A program made the position numbers and the translations under genes. Source: Verrucomicrobiota bacterium (GTDB taxonomy: Bacteria > Verrucomicrobiota > Kiritimatiellia > CAIQIC01 > JAGNIJ01). Taken from it: a DNA stretch of 64,000 nt. Below the pieces are notes generated by a model. That model searched no databases. It worked only from the letters and a program-made list of their open reading frames with translations, and had not been told where the DNA came from. This document shows, piece after piece, positions 8,205-17,834 of the stretch. Location of the stretch: assembly GCA_022710725.1 (NCBI GenBank), contig JAKLGK010000004.1, positions 372,001-436,000 of the forward strand, given 5' to 3'. Within the stretch, counting starts at the first letter, position 1; the number at the start of each line of letters is the position of its first letter.

Positions 8205-8699
8205 TTATCCTTTAAAGATAATGTATTTACGGCACACGAAGTTGATCATGAGCGAGGTCGCCATGTTCACCAGGTAGACGACCGTGGTCTCCCAGCCCAG
8301 GAACCGGATCAGCATCCCGCCCAGCACCGTCCCGATGCCCCAGCTGATGATCGAAACCAGGTAGAACAACAGGATCTCCTTCAGGCGCGAATGCCGGCCG
8401 GGCTTGAATACCCAGAGGACGTTCAGAATGTAGGCGGTCAGATTGCCGAAGAAAAAGGTGATGACCTTGATGATGTAATACCGGTGCTCCCGGGTCAGGT
8501 CGTCCACCGGCGCCACGTCCAGGCCCAGCAGGCGGACCAGCGGGTCCTCCGGCCCCAGCGCCGGGAACACTTTCCAGGCGAGAAAGTTGAACAGCACGAT
8601 GTCCACCAGCGTCGCCATCCCGCCGCACAGGGCGTACTTGATGAACTGCACGAAGGGGCTTGCCTCCCGCTGGAAAAACTGCCGGATGATATGCTTCAT
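8205..8699 (-). CDS. GtrA-family membrane protein
   Basis: A 164-residue protein with four predicted membrane helices; FVQFIKYALCGGMATLVDI at the N-terminus and the last helix ending NFVCRKYIIFKG are typical of GtrA. Members help move lipid-linked sugars across the inner membrane for O-antigen or cell-wall glycosylation. An insertion of about 25 polar residues follows the first helix. A good AAGGAGA ribosome-binding site precedes the ATG. No flippase-partner glycosyltransferase is adjacent. Confidence 0.85.
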   Translation of the reverse strand: MKHIIRQFFQREASPFVQFIKYALCGGMATLVDIVLFNFLAWKVFPALGPEDPLVRLLGLDVAPVDDLTREHRYYIIKVITFFFGNLTAYILNVLWVFKPGRHSRLKEILLFYLVSIISWGIGTVLGGMLIRFLGWETTVVYLVNMATSLMINFVCRKYIIFKG

Positions 8700-8718
8700 C
8701 GTTCTCCTTGTGGCCGCT

Positions 8719-9741
8719 TCAGAAGGCCCACTTCAGCGCCGTCTTGGTCACCAAATCGTTCTTTTCCTTGTCGTCCGCGGGTGCGCCGTCATAGCGGTCC
8801 TCGAGCGAAACGCGCAGGCTCAAGGTGGCGGACAGGAGGGCTTCCAAGCCGACTTCCGCGTTCATGAAAAAGACGTTCGCGTCCTCGACGCTGACGACGT
8901 ACTCGACCGCCTGCCACGCCAGCAGGTTCGAAAGCAGCACCCGCTCGGCGTACTCGGCCGCCCGGCCGGCCGCATAGCCGTCGATCTCCCCGCCCTTCTT
9001 CTCCTGCACGTAGCCCGGGCCGGCCTCAAGACCCAGGAGGGTGCGCTCGCTCCGGACCAGGAAACAGCCCAGGGAGACGTTGGCCCGCGCCCGGTACGAT
9101 AGTTCGGCGATGCGATCCTGGAACACCTGCCCGTCCAGCGCGGCGTAGAGGCGTTCGGCCAGGCGTCTCTCGGCGCGCGCCTCGGCGGACGCGTTGTCCG
9201 TGTCGCGCTCTCCCTCGCTCTTCCCGTACCGCCCGCCCGCCCGGAACCAGAAGAAATGCAGGTCCGTCTCCTTCTGCGCGCCGAGCGAGCCGTCGTACCG
9301 GAGCGTGTCCTTGTTGCCGCTCGTGCTGTCCACGCCCAGTTCCAGCGTCCAGCGCCAGGCGGTCTTCTCGCGGGGAGGACGCCCTTCCTTGCCGGGCACT
9401 TTCAGGGAGCGCTGCTGCGCCGAGAGCCCGAACTTCGAGCCGCGGCTGCTCTCGAAGGCATCCGACAGGTCAGCACCGCGCCGCGCGGGCTTCTCCTTCA
9501 CCGGCGCCTCTTCCTCGACCGGCTCCACGACGACGGGCGGCGCCACGTTGGTGTCCGCCGGCTGTTCCGATCCCGCCGGCGACTCCGCCTCCACCGGCGG
9601 GACGCTCGTGGATGTCGAAACCAGGTTGGTCGGATCCTCGACGGGGGCCGTGGTCCGGTCCGCCGTGCCGGCGGCAAAGGCCGGCCACCCCAGCGCCGCG
9701 ACGCCGGCCAGGAGCAGGACAAGGCCGATTCCCGTTTTCAT
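8719..9741 (-). CDS. DUF481 (YdiY-like) outer-membrane beta-barrel protein
   Basis: A 340-residue protein with a signal peptide ending in AFAAG, then a Pro/Glu/Val-rich linker (about 30-85) and a C-terminal part of amphipathic strands (WRWTLELGVDSTSGNKDTLRY, then FFWFRAGGRYGKSEG) matching DUF481. The protein ends in Phe (TALKWAF), the usual barrel-assembly signal. Function is unknown; E. coli YdiY is described as salt- or acid-induced. It precedes the GtrA gene by 19 bases on the same strand and is divergent from the addB-like gene. Confidence 0.8.
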   Translation of the reverse strand: MKTGIGLVLLLAGVAALGWPAFAAGTADRTTAPVEDPTNLVSTSTSVPPVEAESPAGSEQPADTNVAPPVVVEPVEEEAPVKEKPARRGADLSDAFESSRGSKFGLSAQQRSLKVPGKEGRPPREKTAWRWTLELGVDSTSGNKDTLRYDGSLGAQKETDLHFFWFRAGGRYGKSEGERDTDNASAEARAERRLAERLYAALDGQVFQDRIAELSYRARANVSLGCFLVRSERTLLGLEAGPGYVQEKKGGEIDGYAAGRAAEYAERVLLSNLLAWQAVEYVVSVEDANVFFMNAEVGLEALLSATLSLRVSLEDRYDGAPADDKEKNDLVTKTALKWAF

Positions 9742-9839
9742 GGCCCGGCACGCTATCGGATTCCCCGCCGCGCCGTCAAGCCGGGCATCGCCGCCACTTT
9801 CCTGTTCGCAACGGTCCCCGCCCCTTGTATGCTGCGGAC

Positions 9840-12800
9840 ATGGAGCCTGCGGACCTGATCGTCTTCATGAGCGAGGCGGCGCGGCGCCAGTACATCCGCC
9901 GGACCGCCCTCGACCGCGGCTTCGTCGACGCGGAGCGCATCACGACCTTCGCGCGGCTTCGGACGGATTGCGCCCGCGCCGCCCGGCGCGCGGGCCTTCT
10001 CCAGCGGCCCGAAGCGGATGCCGTCTCGCGGGCCCTGCTCCTCCGCGCCGCCGCGGACGAGGCCGCCGCGGCCTTCGCCGGGAAGGGCGTGCTCGGTCGC
10101 GCCGCGCCAGCCGCGCTGGCCGAGGTCCTGGAAAATATGGCGGACACGCTGGCGCCCCTCGGCCATGCGGCGGAAGCCATCCAGGCCTGGCTCCTCCGCG
10201 GGCCCGCGGAAAGCAAGGCCCGGCAGCTCGGGCTATTGTACGAGACCTACCGCCGCCGGCTCGACCGCGCCGCGCGGGCGGACGCGCGCGACGTCAACGC
10301 GGCCGTGCTCGAGCTGCTGCACAGCCCGCCGTCGAACTGGCCGGCCGCCCTCGCCCGGCCCGGCGTCGGTCTTCACCTGCGGGCCCTGACGTGGCTGGAC
10401 CCGTTCGCCGAGCAGTTCGTCGGCGCGCTCCTGGAACGGCTCGGGACCCAACACGTGCGGCTTTCCTCCGCCCTGCCCCCGGCCCACGCGGAACGGATGG
10501 AGGACCGGCTCGCGGCCCGCATCCGCACGGAAGTCCTCGCGGGCCTGGACCAGGAGCCGTGGAGTTCGTGGACCGAAAGCCTCGGCGATGCCTGGGAGGT
10601 GGAGGACGCGCAACTCGCCGCCGACAGCCGGGACCGCCTGTCCTTTCTACGCTCGGCCGGCCTGAACGGCGAGGTCGAGGATCTCGCGCGCCGCATCCGC
10701 GCGGAGATGGATCAGCATCATGTGCCGCCCGAACGGATCGCGCTGGTCGCCCGCCAGCCGGACGACTACCTCGACGCGGTGACCCGGGTGTTCAAGGAGT
10801 TCGGCATCCCTTACTTCTGCCGGCGGCGCCGCCCGGCGGCGGACACGGCCCCGGTGCGGGTGCTCATGGCGCTGCTGCAGTTCCCGCTGGACCCGACCCG
10901 GGAGCGGCTCTGCGCCTTGCTGACTTCGCCGGCCCTGGCCTGGCCCGGGTGGAACTCCCTGTCGGCCCGGCAGGAAGCGGCGGAGGCCATCCTGGCCTCC
11001 GGTATCGGACCCGTGCTACAGGCGGAAGACTGGCGGCCGCCGCGAGGCGCGGCCCGGCGCATCCCCGACGCCGTTCGCGAACCGGTGCAGGTCGTCCTGT
11101 CGCAGATGGGGCTTTGGAACGCCCCGGCCGGCGAGTTCTCCCTCGGGGACCATGCGCGGAGCGCGCTGGCGCTGGCGGACCTCCTCGGCTTGGTCCCCGG
11201 ATCGCTGCCGCCGGACGGGCCGGCCGAGCGCGAGGCCCTGGACCAGGCCCGGGCGCTGCTGCGCCGCCTCGAACAGGAGAGCGATGCGGCCGGCGCCCGC
11301 CACACCCGCGGGGCCTTCCTCGACCTCTACGGACGCCTGCTCGCCGACCTCGCCGTGCCGGCAGGCTCCCCGGAGGAATACGGGGTATGGATCATGAGCC
11401 CGGCGGACATGGCGGGGTTGAGCTTCGACGTGGTCTTCGTCGCCGGCCTCCACGAAGGCTCCTTCCCGGCCGTCGCGCGCGAGGACGCCGTGTTCAGCGA
11501 CGAGGAGCGCGCGGCCATGCACGCGGCCCTGGCGCGGCACGGGGTCCGGCTGCCTCAGTGGAGCCTGCCCCTGTCATCGATCCGCTCCGCCCAGGAACGT
11601 TTCCTATTCCTGTCCTGTATCGGGGCCGCGCGGGAACGGCTGGTCCTCTCCTGCCAGGCGACGGACGGAGAAGGCCGCGATTTGAATCCGGGCGATTTCT
11701 TCCGCAGCCTGTGGGCGCTCGCGGGCGATTCCAAGGACACGTCGGCGCCGGCAGGCGAATCGTGGCGCGTCACCCTGCCGCTGCCCGAATGCCGTACGCC
11801 CGGCGAGGCCCGGCGCCGCCTGGGCCGCCTGATCGAACGGCCATCCGCCGCGAGGGACAGCGAGCCCGCCCTCCTCCGAAAACTGCCCGCCGCGCCGGCC
11901 GCGGGAAACGGCGAACGGCTGGCCCGCGTCATCGGCGTGGAGCATGCGCGCGAGGAATTCTTCAACCGGACGGCGGGCGGCCGCGCGGCGGAGGGAAGCC
12001 ACTGCGGCCGGCTGAACAGCCCTGCCGCACGCCGGCAGATCGAAGGATGGCTGGCCGGCCGCGGCGCGTTGAGCCCGACCTCGCTGGAGATCCTCGCCCG
12101 TTGCCGCTACCGCTTCCTGCTGGGCGCGGTCCTCGGGCTCGGGCCCGCCCGGCTTCGCGAGGATGCGCCGGACGCGATGGACCGCGGGCGGGTCATCCAC
12201 GACATACTCGACCAGGTGTACCGCGGCTTGCGCGGCGACGAGGGCCAGCCGGACGCGCTGGCGACCGACGCGCGCGCCGCGTTCGCGGACCTGCTCCGAA
12301 CGCGGGCTTGGGCGGTGGCGGAGAAGCCCGGCGCGTGGGTCCTCCGGGATCGGCCCGGCCCGTCGGGCGCGCGCTCGCTGCCGCTCGTCGCGTTCGATCC
12401 CGGCGCACGAGACCGCTGCCTCGACTATATCCGAGCCGTGGCGGACGCCGTCGTGCTCCGGGCGGAGCGCGCGGGCCTGCTGCTGGGGAATCCCGGCGTC
12501 TGGGAAACCGAGAAGCCCAAGCTCGCGTGCATCGCGGAGAACTACGTGCGGCTCGACATGGACCTGGCCGGCGGCGAGCGGCGCTTTCCCGCGCTGCTGG
12601 AGCTCCCTTTCGGAGGCCGGGACGGGCCGCCGCTGCGCGTGGGCCCCGGGCTCGGCGCACGCGGCCGCGTGGACCGGGTGGACCTGGTGTTCGACGAGGG
12701 CGGCCGCCTCTCCGGCCTGCTGGTGGTGGATTACAAGAGCCCGGGCCGCGGGGGGCAGTCGAAGGTGGCGTATGCCGAGGAGATCGCCGAGAACCTCGAC

Positions 12801-13139
12801 TGTCAGCTGCCGGTGTACGCCTTCGCGGCGCAGCAGGCGCTGTTCGGGCGCTGCAATGAGCCGGAGCTCAACGCGATGACTGCCGCCGTGTTCCACATCC
12901 AGGACCGCGACCGGAAAAAGATGGAAACCCAGTTTACCAATCGGCGGATCGGGCTGGGCGACGACGATTCGGGCTCGATCACCGGCCGGTTCATGGAGCG
13001 GCTGGCCGGGAACATGGAGCGCCTGCGGGCCGCCGATTTCGCGGTGGACCCGCTGGACTGCGACCTGTGCGATTTCCGCCATATCTGCCGCGTGGACGTC
13101 AACGCCCTGCAGAGCGCGGCCGCCGGCGCCGGCGAATGA
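9840..13139 (+). CDS. AddB-like exonuclease/helicase-fold subunit with Fe-S nuclease domain
   Basis: A 1099-residue protein. The N-terminal and central parts resemble the inactivated helicase fold of AddB/RexB (FVAGLHEGSFPAVAREDAVF near 545). The C-terminal PD-(D/E)xK nuclease has a lone Cys near residue 755 (LARCRYRFL), the catalytic VVDYKS near 963 and a CDLCDFRHIC cluster near 1075, the four-cysteine staple of AddB-type nucleases. It should partner the next gene in double-strand-break end processing. ATG at 9840 is chosen; a 5' extension would run into the divergent DUF481 gene. The next gene begins 52 bases on. Confidence 0.85.
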   Translation: MEPADLIVFMSEAARRQYIRRTALDRGFVDAERITTFARLRTDCARAARRAGLLQRPEADAVSRALLLRAAADEAAAAFAGKGVLGRAAPAALAEVLENMADTLAPLGHAAEAIQAWLLRGPAESKARQLGLLYETYRRRLDRAARADARDVNAAVLELLHSPPSNWPAALARPGVGLHLRALTWLDPFAEQFVGALLERLGTQHVRLSSALPPAHAERMEDRLAARIRTEVLAGLDQEPWSSWTESLGDAWEVEDAQLAADSRDRLSFLRSAGLNGEVEDLARRIRAEMDQHHVPPERIALVARQPDDYLDAVTRVFKEFGIPYFCRRRRPAADTAPVRVLMALLQFPLDPTRERLCALLTSPALAWPGWNSLSARQEAAEAILASGIGPVLQAEDWRPPRGAARRIPDAVREPVQVVLSQMGLWNAPAGEFSLGDHARSALALADLLGLVPGSLPPDGPAEREALDQARALLRRLEQESDAAGARHTRGAFLDLYGRLLADLAVPAGSPEEYGVWIMSPADMAGLSFDVVFVAGLHEGSFPAVAREDAVFSDEERAAMHAALARHGVRLPQWSLPLSSIRSAQERFLFLSCIGAARERLVLSCQATDGEGRDLNPGDFFRSLWALAGDSKDTSAPAGESWRVTLPLPECRTPGEARRRLGRLIERPSAARDSEPALLRKLPAAPAAGNGERLARVIGVEHAREEFFNRTAGGRAAEGSHCGRLNSPAARRQIEGWLAGRGALSPTSLEILARCRYRFLLGAVLGLGPARLREDAPDAMDRGRVIHDILDQVYRGLRGDEGQPDALATDARAAFADLLRTRAWAVAEKPGAWVLRDRPGPSGARSLPLVAFDPGARDRCLDYIRAVADAVVLRAERAGLLLGNPGVWETEKPKLACIAENYVRLDMDLAGGERRFPALLELPFGGRDGPPLRVGPGLGARGRVDRVDLVFDEGGRLSGLLVVDYKSPGRGGQSKVAYAEEIAENLDCQLPVYAFAAQQALFGRCNEPELNAMTAAVFHIQDRDRKKMETQFTNRRIGLGDDDSGSITGRFMERLAGNMERLRAADFAVDPLDCDLCDFRHICRVDVNALQSAAAGAGE

Positions 13140-13191
13140 AGACCATGCGAACATATTGCTTCACGGCCGTGAATAGTTTTGTTACGATACC

Positions 13192-16100
13192 ATGAACGTC
13201 CTCTTCCGAGCCTCGGCGGGCACGGGCAAGACCTGGCAGGTCTCGTGCCTCTACACCGCCCTCGTGCTCGGCCAGCCGATCGAGACCCGCGGCGCCGGGA
13301 AACGCCCGGCGCGGCGCCACGGCGGCCGGGGCCTCGAGCCGATCCCGCCCGGCCGGATCGTGCTCATGACCTTTACCGACCACGCCGCCGCCGAGCTGCG
13401 CCTCCGCGTGACCGCCCGCGTCCTGGACGCCCGGCGCCGGGCCGTGGAGGAAAAGCGGTCGGCGGACGCCGATCTCGCGGCCCGGGTCCTCCGCGCCCTG
13501 CCCGGGGCGCCGATTGGCACCATCCATTCCTTCTGCGCCGATCTCCTGCGCGAACGCGCCCTCCAGGCCGGCCTCTCCCCCGCCTTCGCCATCCTCGACG
13601 AGGATTCCGCCCATCAGCTGCTCGAGGAGGCGGCGCGCGACGAACTGCTGGCGCGCCTGGATCGCGGCCGGGCCGGGCGATACGATCCCGATTTCGAGGC
13701 CTTCTGCCAGGGGATGCGCGCCCTCGGCTCCTCGCGCGGCACGACGGTCATGCAGGCGGCCCAGTCCCTGCTGGACCAGGCCGCCAGCCAGGGCCTCGAC
13801 CTCGCCGGGGCCGAGGGTTGGCTCCCGGCGCCGCGCCACGCGGTCACGCCGGCGGACTTCGCCGCGATCCTGGAGGAACTGCGGCGGGTCCGGGCCGAGC
13901 GCGGAGGGAAGCTGCCGCCCAAGGCCGCGGCGGTTTTCCAATGTTTGGAAAAAAATCTGAAAATTTTTCCAAACATTGGAAAAAAATCCGCAGATATTTC
14001 CAATGTTTGGAAAGACGCGGACCTCGAGAAATTCGCCGCCGCCCTCGAAGCCGAGGCCGACCTGTCGTTCCAAGGCGCGGGGCTCCAGGAGCTGTCCGGG
14101 CGGCTGCGGGACGCCGTGGCTTCCGTGCAGCAGACGGCGCTCTACAGGGTCCGCGAGGGCGCGGTGCGGGCGTTCGCGCGCTTCGCGGCCGGCGTCGCGG
14201 CCGCCTATGCCGCGCGCAAGCGGGCCGTCCAGGGTCTGGATTTCGACGACCTGCTGATCCATACCCGGGACTTGCTGGAACGGGATGCCGCCGCGGCGGG
14301 CCGCTACGACTACCTCCTGCTCGACGAGGCCCAGGACACGTCCCGCATCCAGTGCGATATCCTGCGCCGGCTCTGGGACCCGAAGGTCAACCGCCTGGTC
14401 CTGTGCGGCGATACCAAGCAGTCGATCTACGCGTGGCGCTACGCCGATCCCCGCGTCATGCCCGACCTGGAGGCGGCGCAACGGGCCACGAAGTCGTTCC
14501 GGTCGATCGCCCTGCGCACGAGTTTTCGCAGCAAGGACGTCATCCTCGACGCCGTCAACCGGCTGTTTGCCGGGGTCTACGGCGCACGTTACACGGCGGA
14601 CGACATGCTCGCGCCCGCGCCCGAGCGGAGCGGCGACACGGCGGCCCGCGGCGAGGGGCCGGGCTTCGAACTGATCGAGCCGGACGCGGCGGGCGGGGAA
14701 GCCGAGGACGCGCCGGACCGGGAGGCCCGCGCCCGGGCCGAGATGAACTCTGTCGCCGAACGCATCCGCCTGCTCGTCGAAGGGCCGGCGGACTGGCAGC
14801 CGCGGTTCCGGTTCAACGCTGCCGCCGGGCGTTTCGAGGAGGCGGGGCCCCTCAACCGTTTCCGGTACGCGGACATCCTGATCCTCCTGCGCAGCACGAC
14901 CCGGCAGCCACTGCTCGAGCAGGCCCTGCACCGGTACGGGATTCCCTACCGCGTCGGCGGGCGCGGGCGCGGCCTTTTCGCCCGGCAGGAGGCCACGGAC
15001 CTCCTGCTGCTGCTGAAGGCGCTCGCGCATCCGCGCGACACGCTGGCCCTGCTCGGCTTTTTGCGCTCGCCCTGGGCGGGGCTTTCCGACGAGGCGCTGC
15101 TCCAACTCGGGTGGAACGGATCGGGATTTGACGAGGCCGCCTTCCGCCGGCGCGCCCTCGAAGGCCCGCTTGCCGGCGAGCCGGCGGCCGGCCCGGAGGA
15201 CGGGGAGCGGCTGGCCTCGGCGCGCGCGCTGATCCGAAAGTACGCCGGGCAGGTGGACCGGCGCGCGCCGTCGGCGATCGTCCGCGACGCGATACGGGAT
15301 ACGGGCTTCGACGCCGTCCTGGCCGCCACGTTCCGCGGCGAGCAGCGCCTGGCCAACCTGGAGAAACTCCTGGCCTGGATCGAGCAGGCCGAGCGGGGCC
15401 GGCTGGCCGCGGAGTTGGCGTCGGAGATGGAGCAGCTGGTGGCCGAGCCGCCGGATCTGCCGGAGGCCGCCCTGCTCGATCCCGACCAGAACGTGGTCAC
15501 GCTCATGACGATCCACGGGGCCAAGGGCCTGACCGCGGGAGTGGTGATCGTGCCGGAGCTGGGATCGAAAACGAGGAATTCGCACGCGGCGGCGTTGCTG
15601 GAGAGCGGGGCCGACGCAGGCACGGGGCGGCTCCACGTGAAAGCGGAAACCGTGGACCGCCAAGAGATCGCCACGCCGGGATTCGGACAGGCGCAGGAGC
15701 AGGCGGACGAGGTACGGAAGGAGGAGGCGAAGAACCTGTTCTACGTGGCCCTGACCCGGGCGCGCGACCTCGTGGTGCTCTCGGGGGATCCGGGTTCGCG
15801 GAAGCTGTCGGGCTGGCTGGCCGACCTCCGCGTCTTCCTGGCCGACCCGGAACCCTCCCTGGTCCACCGGCGGACCTACGGTGAATTGCGCCGGGCCACC
15901 CGGGAGGCCGGCCTGACGGCGGACGCGGCCGGCCGGGCCCGTCCCTGGCCGGACGGCTGGCCGGCGCCCGGGCCGCTGTTCGACTCGATCGCGGCGGCCT
16001 ATGCCCCCGCCCCCGGCCCGCTCCCGACGCTGCGCTATCCGGCCACGCTGCTTTCGGCCTGCCTTCACGATCCGGCCGCCTTCCGGGCGCCCCCGCCCGC

Positions 16101-16713
16101 GGAGCGCGAGGATGACGACGATGCGGCCGCCCTCGGGACCGCGGGTCACGAGATGCTCGAGCAGGCCGGCCAGGCCGGCTGGGGCCCGTCCGCGGAGGCG
16201 CTCGCGACCGGCCCCGCCGCCGCCGCGCTGGAGCCGGCGGCCCGGCGCGAACTGCTCGCGCGCGCGCAACGGGCGGCGATCCGCATGAAAGAAGAAGCGC
16301 GGGGTTGGGACGTCGCGACGGAATGGCCGTTCGCGCTGAAGCTGGAGGGCGGCGGCGCGACGGTCATCGTGGACGGTACGGCGGACCTGGTCCTGGCGCG
16401 CGCGGGCCGGCGCCGGGTGGTGGACTACAAGTTCAGCGAGGAGGACGCGGCCGCGCTGGCGGCGCGGTACGGCCTGCAGCTCAACCTGTACCGGCTGGCC
16501 GTCGCCCGGCAGGCCGGCGTCGCGCCCGCTTCCGTGGAGGCCTCGATCCTGGCCGTCCGGTGCGAAGGCGTGGAACTCGTGGATATTCCCTTCGATCCGG
16601 CGACGGCGGCCCGCGCCGTGGCGGCCGCGCGGGAATGCTACCGCTCGTCGCGGGGCGCCCGGGAAGGCGCGGATCAGGGCGCGGCCTGCGCCGCTCGGAC
16701 GGCCGCGGAGTAA
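13192..16713 (+). CDS. AddA/RecB-like UvrD-family helicase-nuclease
   Basis: A 1173-residue protein. Motif I (ASAGTGKT) is at residues 7-14, an IGTIHSFCADLLRERA motif near 108, the Walker B DEAQDTS near 380, GDTKQSIYAWR near 405, and TIHGAKGLTAGVVI near 775. A C-terminal PD-(D/E)xK nuclease (DGTADLVL, then VVDYKFSEED near 1080) completes an AddA-type enzyme. It should unwind and trim DNA ends for RecA loading with the upstream AddB-like protein. Residues about 248-274 come from a palindrome array that is AT-rich and lysine/asparagine-rich, unlike the rest. The last 40 bases overlap the convergent amidase gene. Confidence 0.9.
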   Translation: MNVLFRASAGTGKTWQVSCLYTALVLGQPIETRGAGKRPARRHGGRGLEPIPPGRIVLMTFTDHAAAELRLRVTARVLDARRRAVEEKRSADADLAARVLRALPGAPIGTIHSFCADLLRERALQAGLSPAFAILDEDSAHQLLEEAARDELLARLDRGRAGRYDPDFEAFCQGMRALGSSRGTTVMQAAQSLLDQAASQGLDLAGAEGWLPAPRHAVTPADFAAILEELRRVRAERGGKLPPKAAAVFQCLEKNLKIFPNIGKKSADISNVWKDADLEKFAAALEAEADLSFQGAGLQELSGRLRDAVASVQQTALYRVREGAVRAFARFAAGVAAAYAARKRAVQGLDFDDLLIHTRDLLERDAAAAGRYDYLLLDEAQDTSRIQCDILRRLWDPKVNRLVLCGDTKQSIYAWRYADPRVMPDLEAAQRATKSFRSIALRTSFRSKDVILDAVNRLFAGVYGARYTADDMLAPAPERSGDTAARGEGPGFELIEPDAAGGEAEDAPDREARARAEMNSVAERIRLLVEGPADWQPRFRFNAAAGRFEEAGPLNRFRYADILILLRSTTRQPLLEQALHRYGIPYRVGGRGRGLFARQEATDLLLLLKALAHPRDTLALLGFLRSPWAGLSDEALLQLGWNGSGFDEAAFRRRALEGPLAGEPAAGPEDGERLASARALIRKYAGQVDRRAPSAIVRDAIRDTGFDAVLAATFRGEQRLANLEKLLAWIEQAERGRLAAELASEMEQLVAEPPDLPEAALLDPDQNVVTLMTIHGAKGLTAGVVIVPELGSKTRNSHAAALLESGADAGTGRLHVKAETVDRQEIATPGFGQAQEQADEVRKEEAKNLFYVALTRARDLVVLSGDPGSRKLSGWLADLRVFLADPEPSLVHRRTYGELRRATREAGLTADAAGRARPWPDGWPAPGPLFDSIAAAYAPAPGPLPTLRYPATLLSACLHDPAAFRAPPPAEREDDDDAAALGTAGHEMLEQAGQAGWGPSAEALATGPAAAALEPAARRELLARAQRAAIRMKEEARGWDVATEWPFALKLEGGGATVIVDGTADLVLARAGRRRVVDYKFSEEDAAALAARYGLQLNLYRLAVARQAGVAPASVEASILAVRCEGVELVDIPFDPATAARAVAAARECYRSSRGAREGADQGAACAARTAAE
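13934..14014. repeat. three alternating TTCCAA-N3-TTGGAA palindromes inside addA-like gene
   Basis: Three 15-base copies lie at 13936-13950, 13967-13981 and 13998-14012, spaced exactly 31 bases. Copies 1 and 3 read TTCCAATGTTTGGAA; copy 2 is the reverse complement. Flanking A/T runs extend copies 1 and 2 into a perfect 20-bp inverted repeat (13934-13953 and 13964-13983) with a 10-base loop. The block is AT-rich in a very GC-rich gene, is in frame and contains no stop. A relative occurs at 50157-50203. Confidence 0.9.
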
Positions 16714-17696
16714 TCCATGATGCCCTTGGCGATGGCCAGCGCCAGCGCCTCGCGGTGCGCGGAGGTCAACATGAGGGACTCCTCGTTCCTGTTGGAGAGG
16801 AATCCGCATTCGAGCAGCACCGCCGGCCGGACGCAGTTCTTGAGCACGACGAAGCGGGCGCGCCGGAGGCCCCGGTCCTCCGCGCGGGTCTTGTCGATCA
16901 GGGCCTTGTGGAGATAGTAGCCGAGAATGGCGTTGGCCGAGTCGTTGCGGTTGCCGGGGAAGACCAGGCGCGGGACGGAGGAGCCGGCGGCGGCGGACGT
17001 GGGCGGATAGCCCGGCACCGCCAGGACGTACGTTTCGATGCCCTTGGCGGTGGACGCCGTGGCCGCGTTGAGGTGGATGCTGACGAACAGGTCGGCGCCC
17101 CACGCTGCCGCGCGCGCGGCGCGCGTCTCCAGCTCGATGAAGCGGTCGGTATCCCGCGTCAGGTAGACCTTGTACCCGGCGTTGGCCAGGTGGGTGCGCG
17201 CGCGCTTGGCGATGTCGAGGACCATGCCCTTCTCCTGGACGCCGCGGCGGCCCTGCGCGCCGGCGTCCTGCCCGCCGTGCCCCGGGTCGAGCACGATCAC
17301 GCGGGCGCGCTGGCCCCGCAGCAGGGCGTTTTTCCGGAGCAGCGGCTCGATCACTTTCTTCGCGTCGGCCTCGGTGATGGCCCACCGCTGCTGGACGGTG
17401 ACGACGGGGGCGTGCAGCCAGATATGCAGCCCGTTGAACCAGGCCTCCCGGCTGTTGGTTTCGAACCGGATCCGGGTCCACGAGCTGGAGAGTTCGACCA
17501 GGCGGGCGGCCGGGAGCGAATAGGAAAGGCCCCAGGCCGCGGCGAAGTCGCGGAGCGTCACGTAGCGTTCCCGGCCGGCCGTGACCACGCGCAGGACGCC
17601 CGGCTGCGCGCCGGCGGGTGACGCCGCGGCCAGCCACGCGAGGGCCAGCGCGGCCGCGATCGGCCACCGCCCGCTGAATCGCCGGGTTCGCATCAT
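16674..17696 (-). CDS. exported N-acetylmuramoyl-L-alanine amidase (Amidase_3)
   Basis: A 340-residue protein with a signal peptide (AAALALAWLAAASPAGA). Residues about 35-130 form an AMIN/copper-amine-oxidase-like N-terminal region. The Amidase_3 domain begins at VIVLDPGHGGQDAGAQG (zinc His), followed by the conserved Glu in GVQEKGM, SIHLNAA (second zinc His) and LLECGFLSNRNEE (catalytic Glu). It cleaves the amide between MurNAc and L-Ala in peptidoglycan, probably in the periplasm. ATG at 17696 fits the signal peptide. Its 3' end overlaps the convergent helicase gene by 40 bases. Confidence 0.93.
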   Translation of the reverse strand: MMRTRRFSGRWPIAAALALAWLAAASPAGAQPGVLRVVTAGRERYVTLRDFAAAWGLSYSLPAARLVELSSSWTRIRFETNSREAWFNGLHIWLHAPVVTVQQRWAITEADAKKVIEPLLRKNALLRGQRARVIVLDPGHGGQDAGAQGRRGVQEKGMVLDIAKRARTHLANAGYKVYLTRDTDRFIELETRAARAAAWGADLFVSIHLNAATASTAKGIETYVLAVPGYPPTSAAAGSSVPRLVFPGNRNDSANAILGYYLHKALIDKTRAEDRGLRRARFVVLKNCVRPAVLLECGFLSNRNEESLMLTSAHREALALAIAKGIMDYSAAVRAAQAAP

Positions 17697-17834
17697 GTTC
17701 CCGCGGATACTAGGGATCGGCGCGGCGCGGGGCCAGCCTGTTTTTGGGGCGGCGCTCCGGTTTTTTTGGTTCGACTTTCCAGGCGTCGCGAGTAGGCTGG
17801 ACTGCGGCTTGTTCAGAAGAAGGAGCGACCCGCT

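Noticed and set aside
9612..9839. N-terminal extension of the addB-like gene
   Set aside because: It overlaps the signal-peptide region of the divergent DUF481 gene; protein similarity begins at the ATG at 9840.
13934..14014. A CRISPR-like array because of regular 31-base spacing
   Set aside because: Repeats are only 15 bases, alternate in orientation, number three, lie inside a coding frame and have near-identical A/T linkers; no cas gene is present.
13099..17667. A 1522-codon minus-strand open frame
   Set aside because: It runs antisense to the AddA-like helicase and out of frame with the amidase; both real genes have recognisable motifs and it has none.
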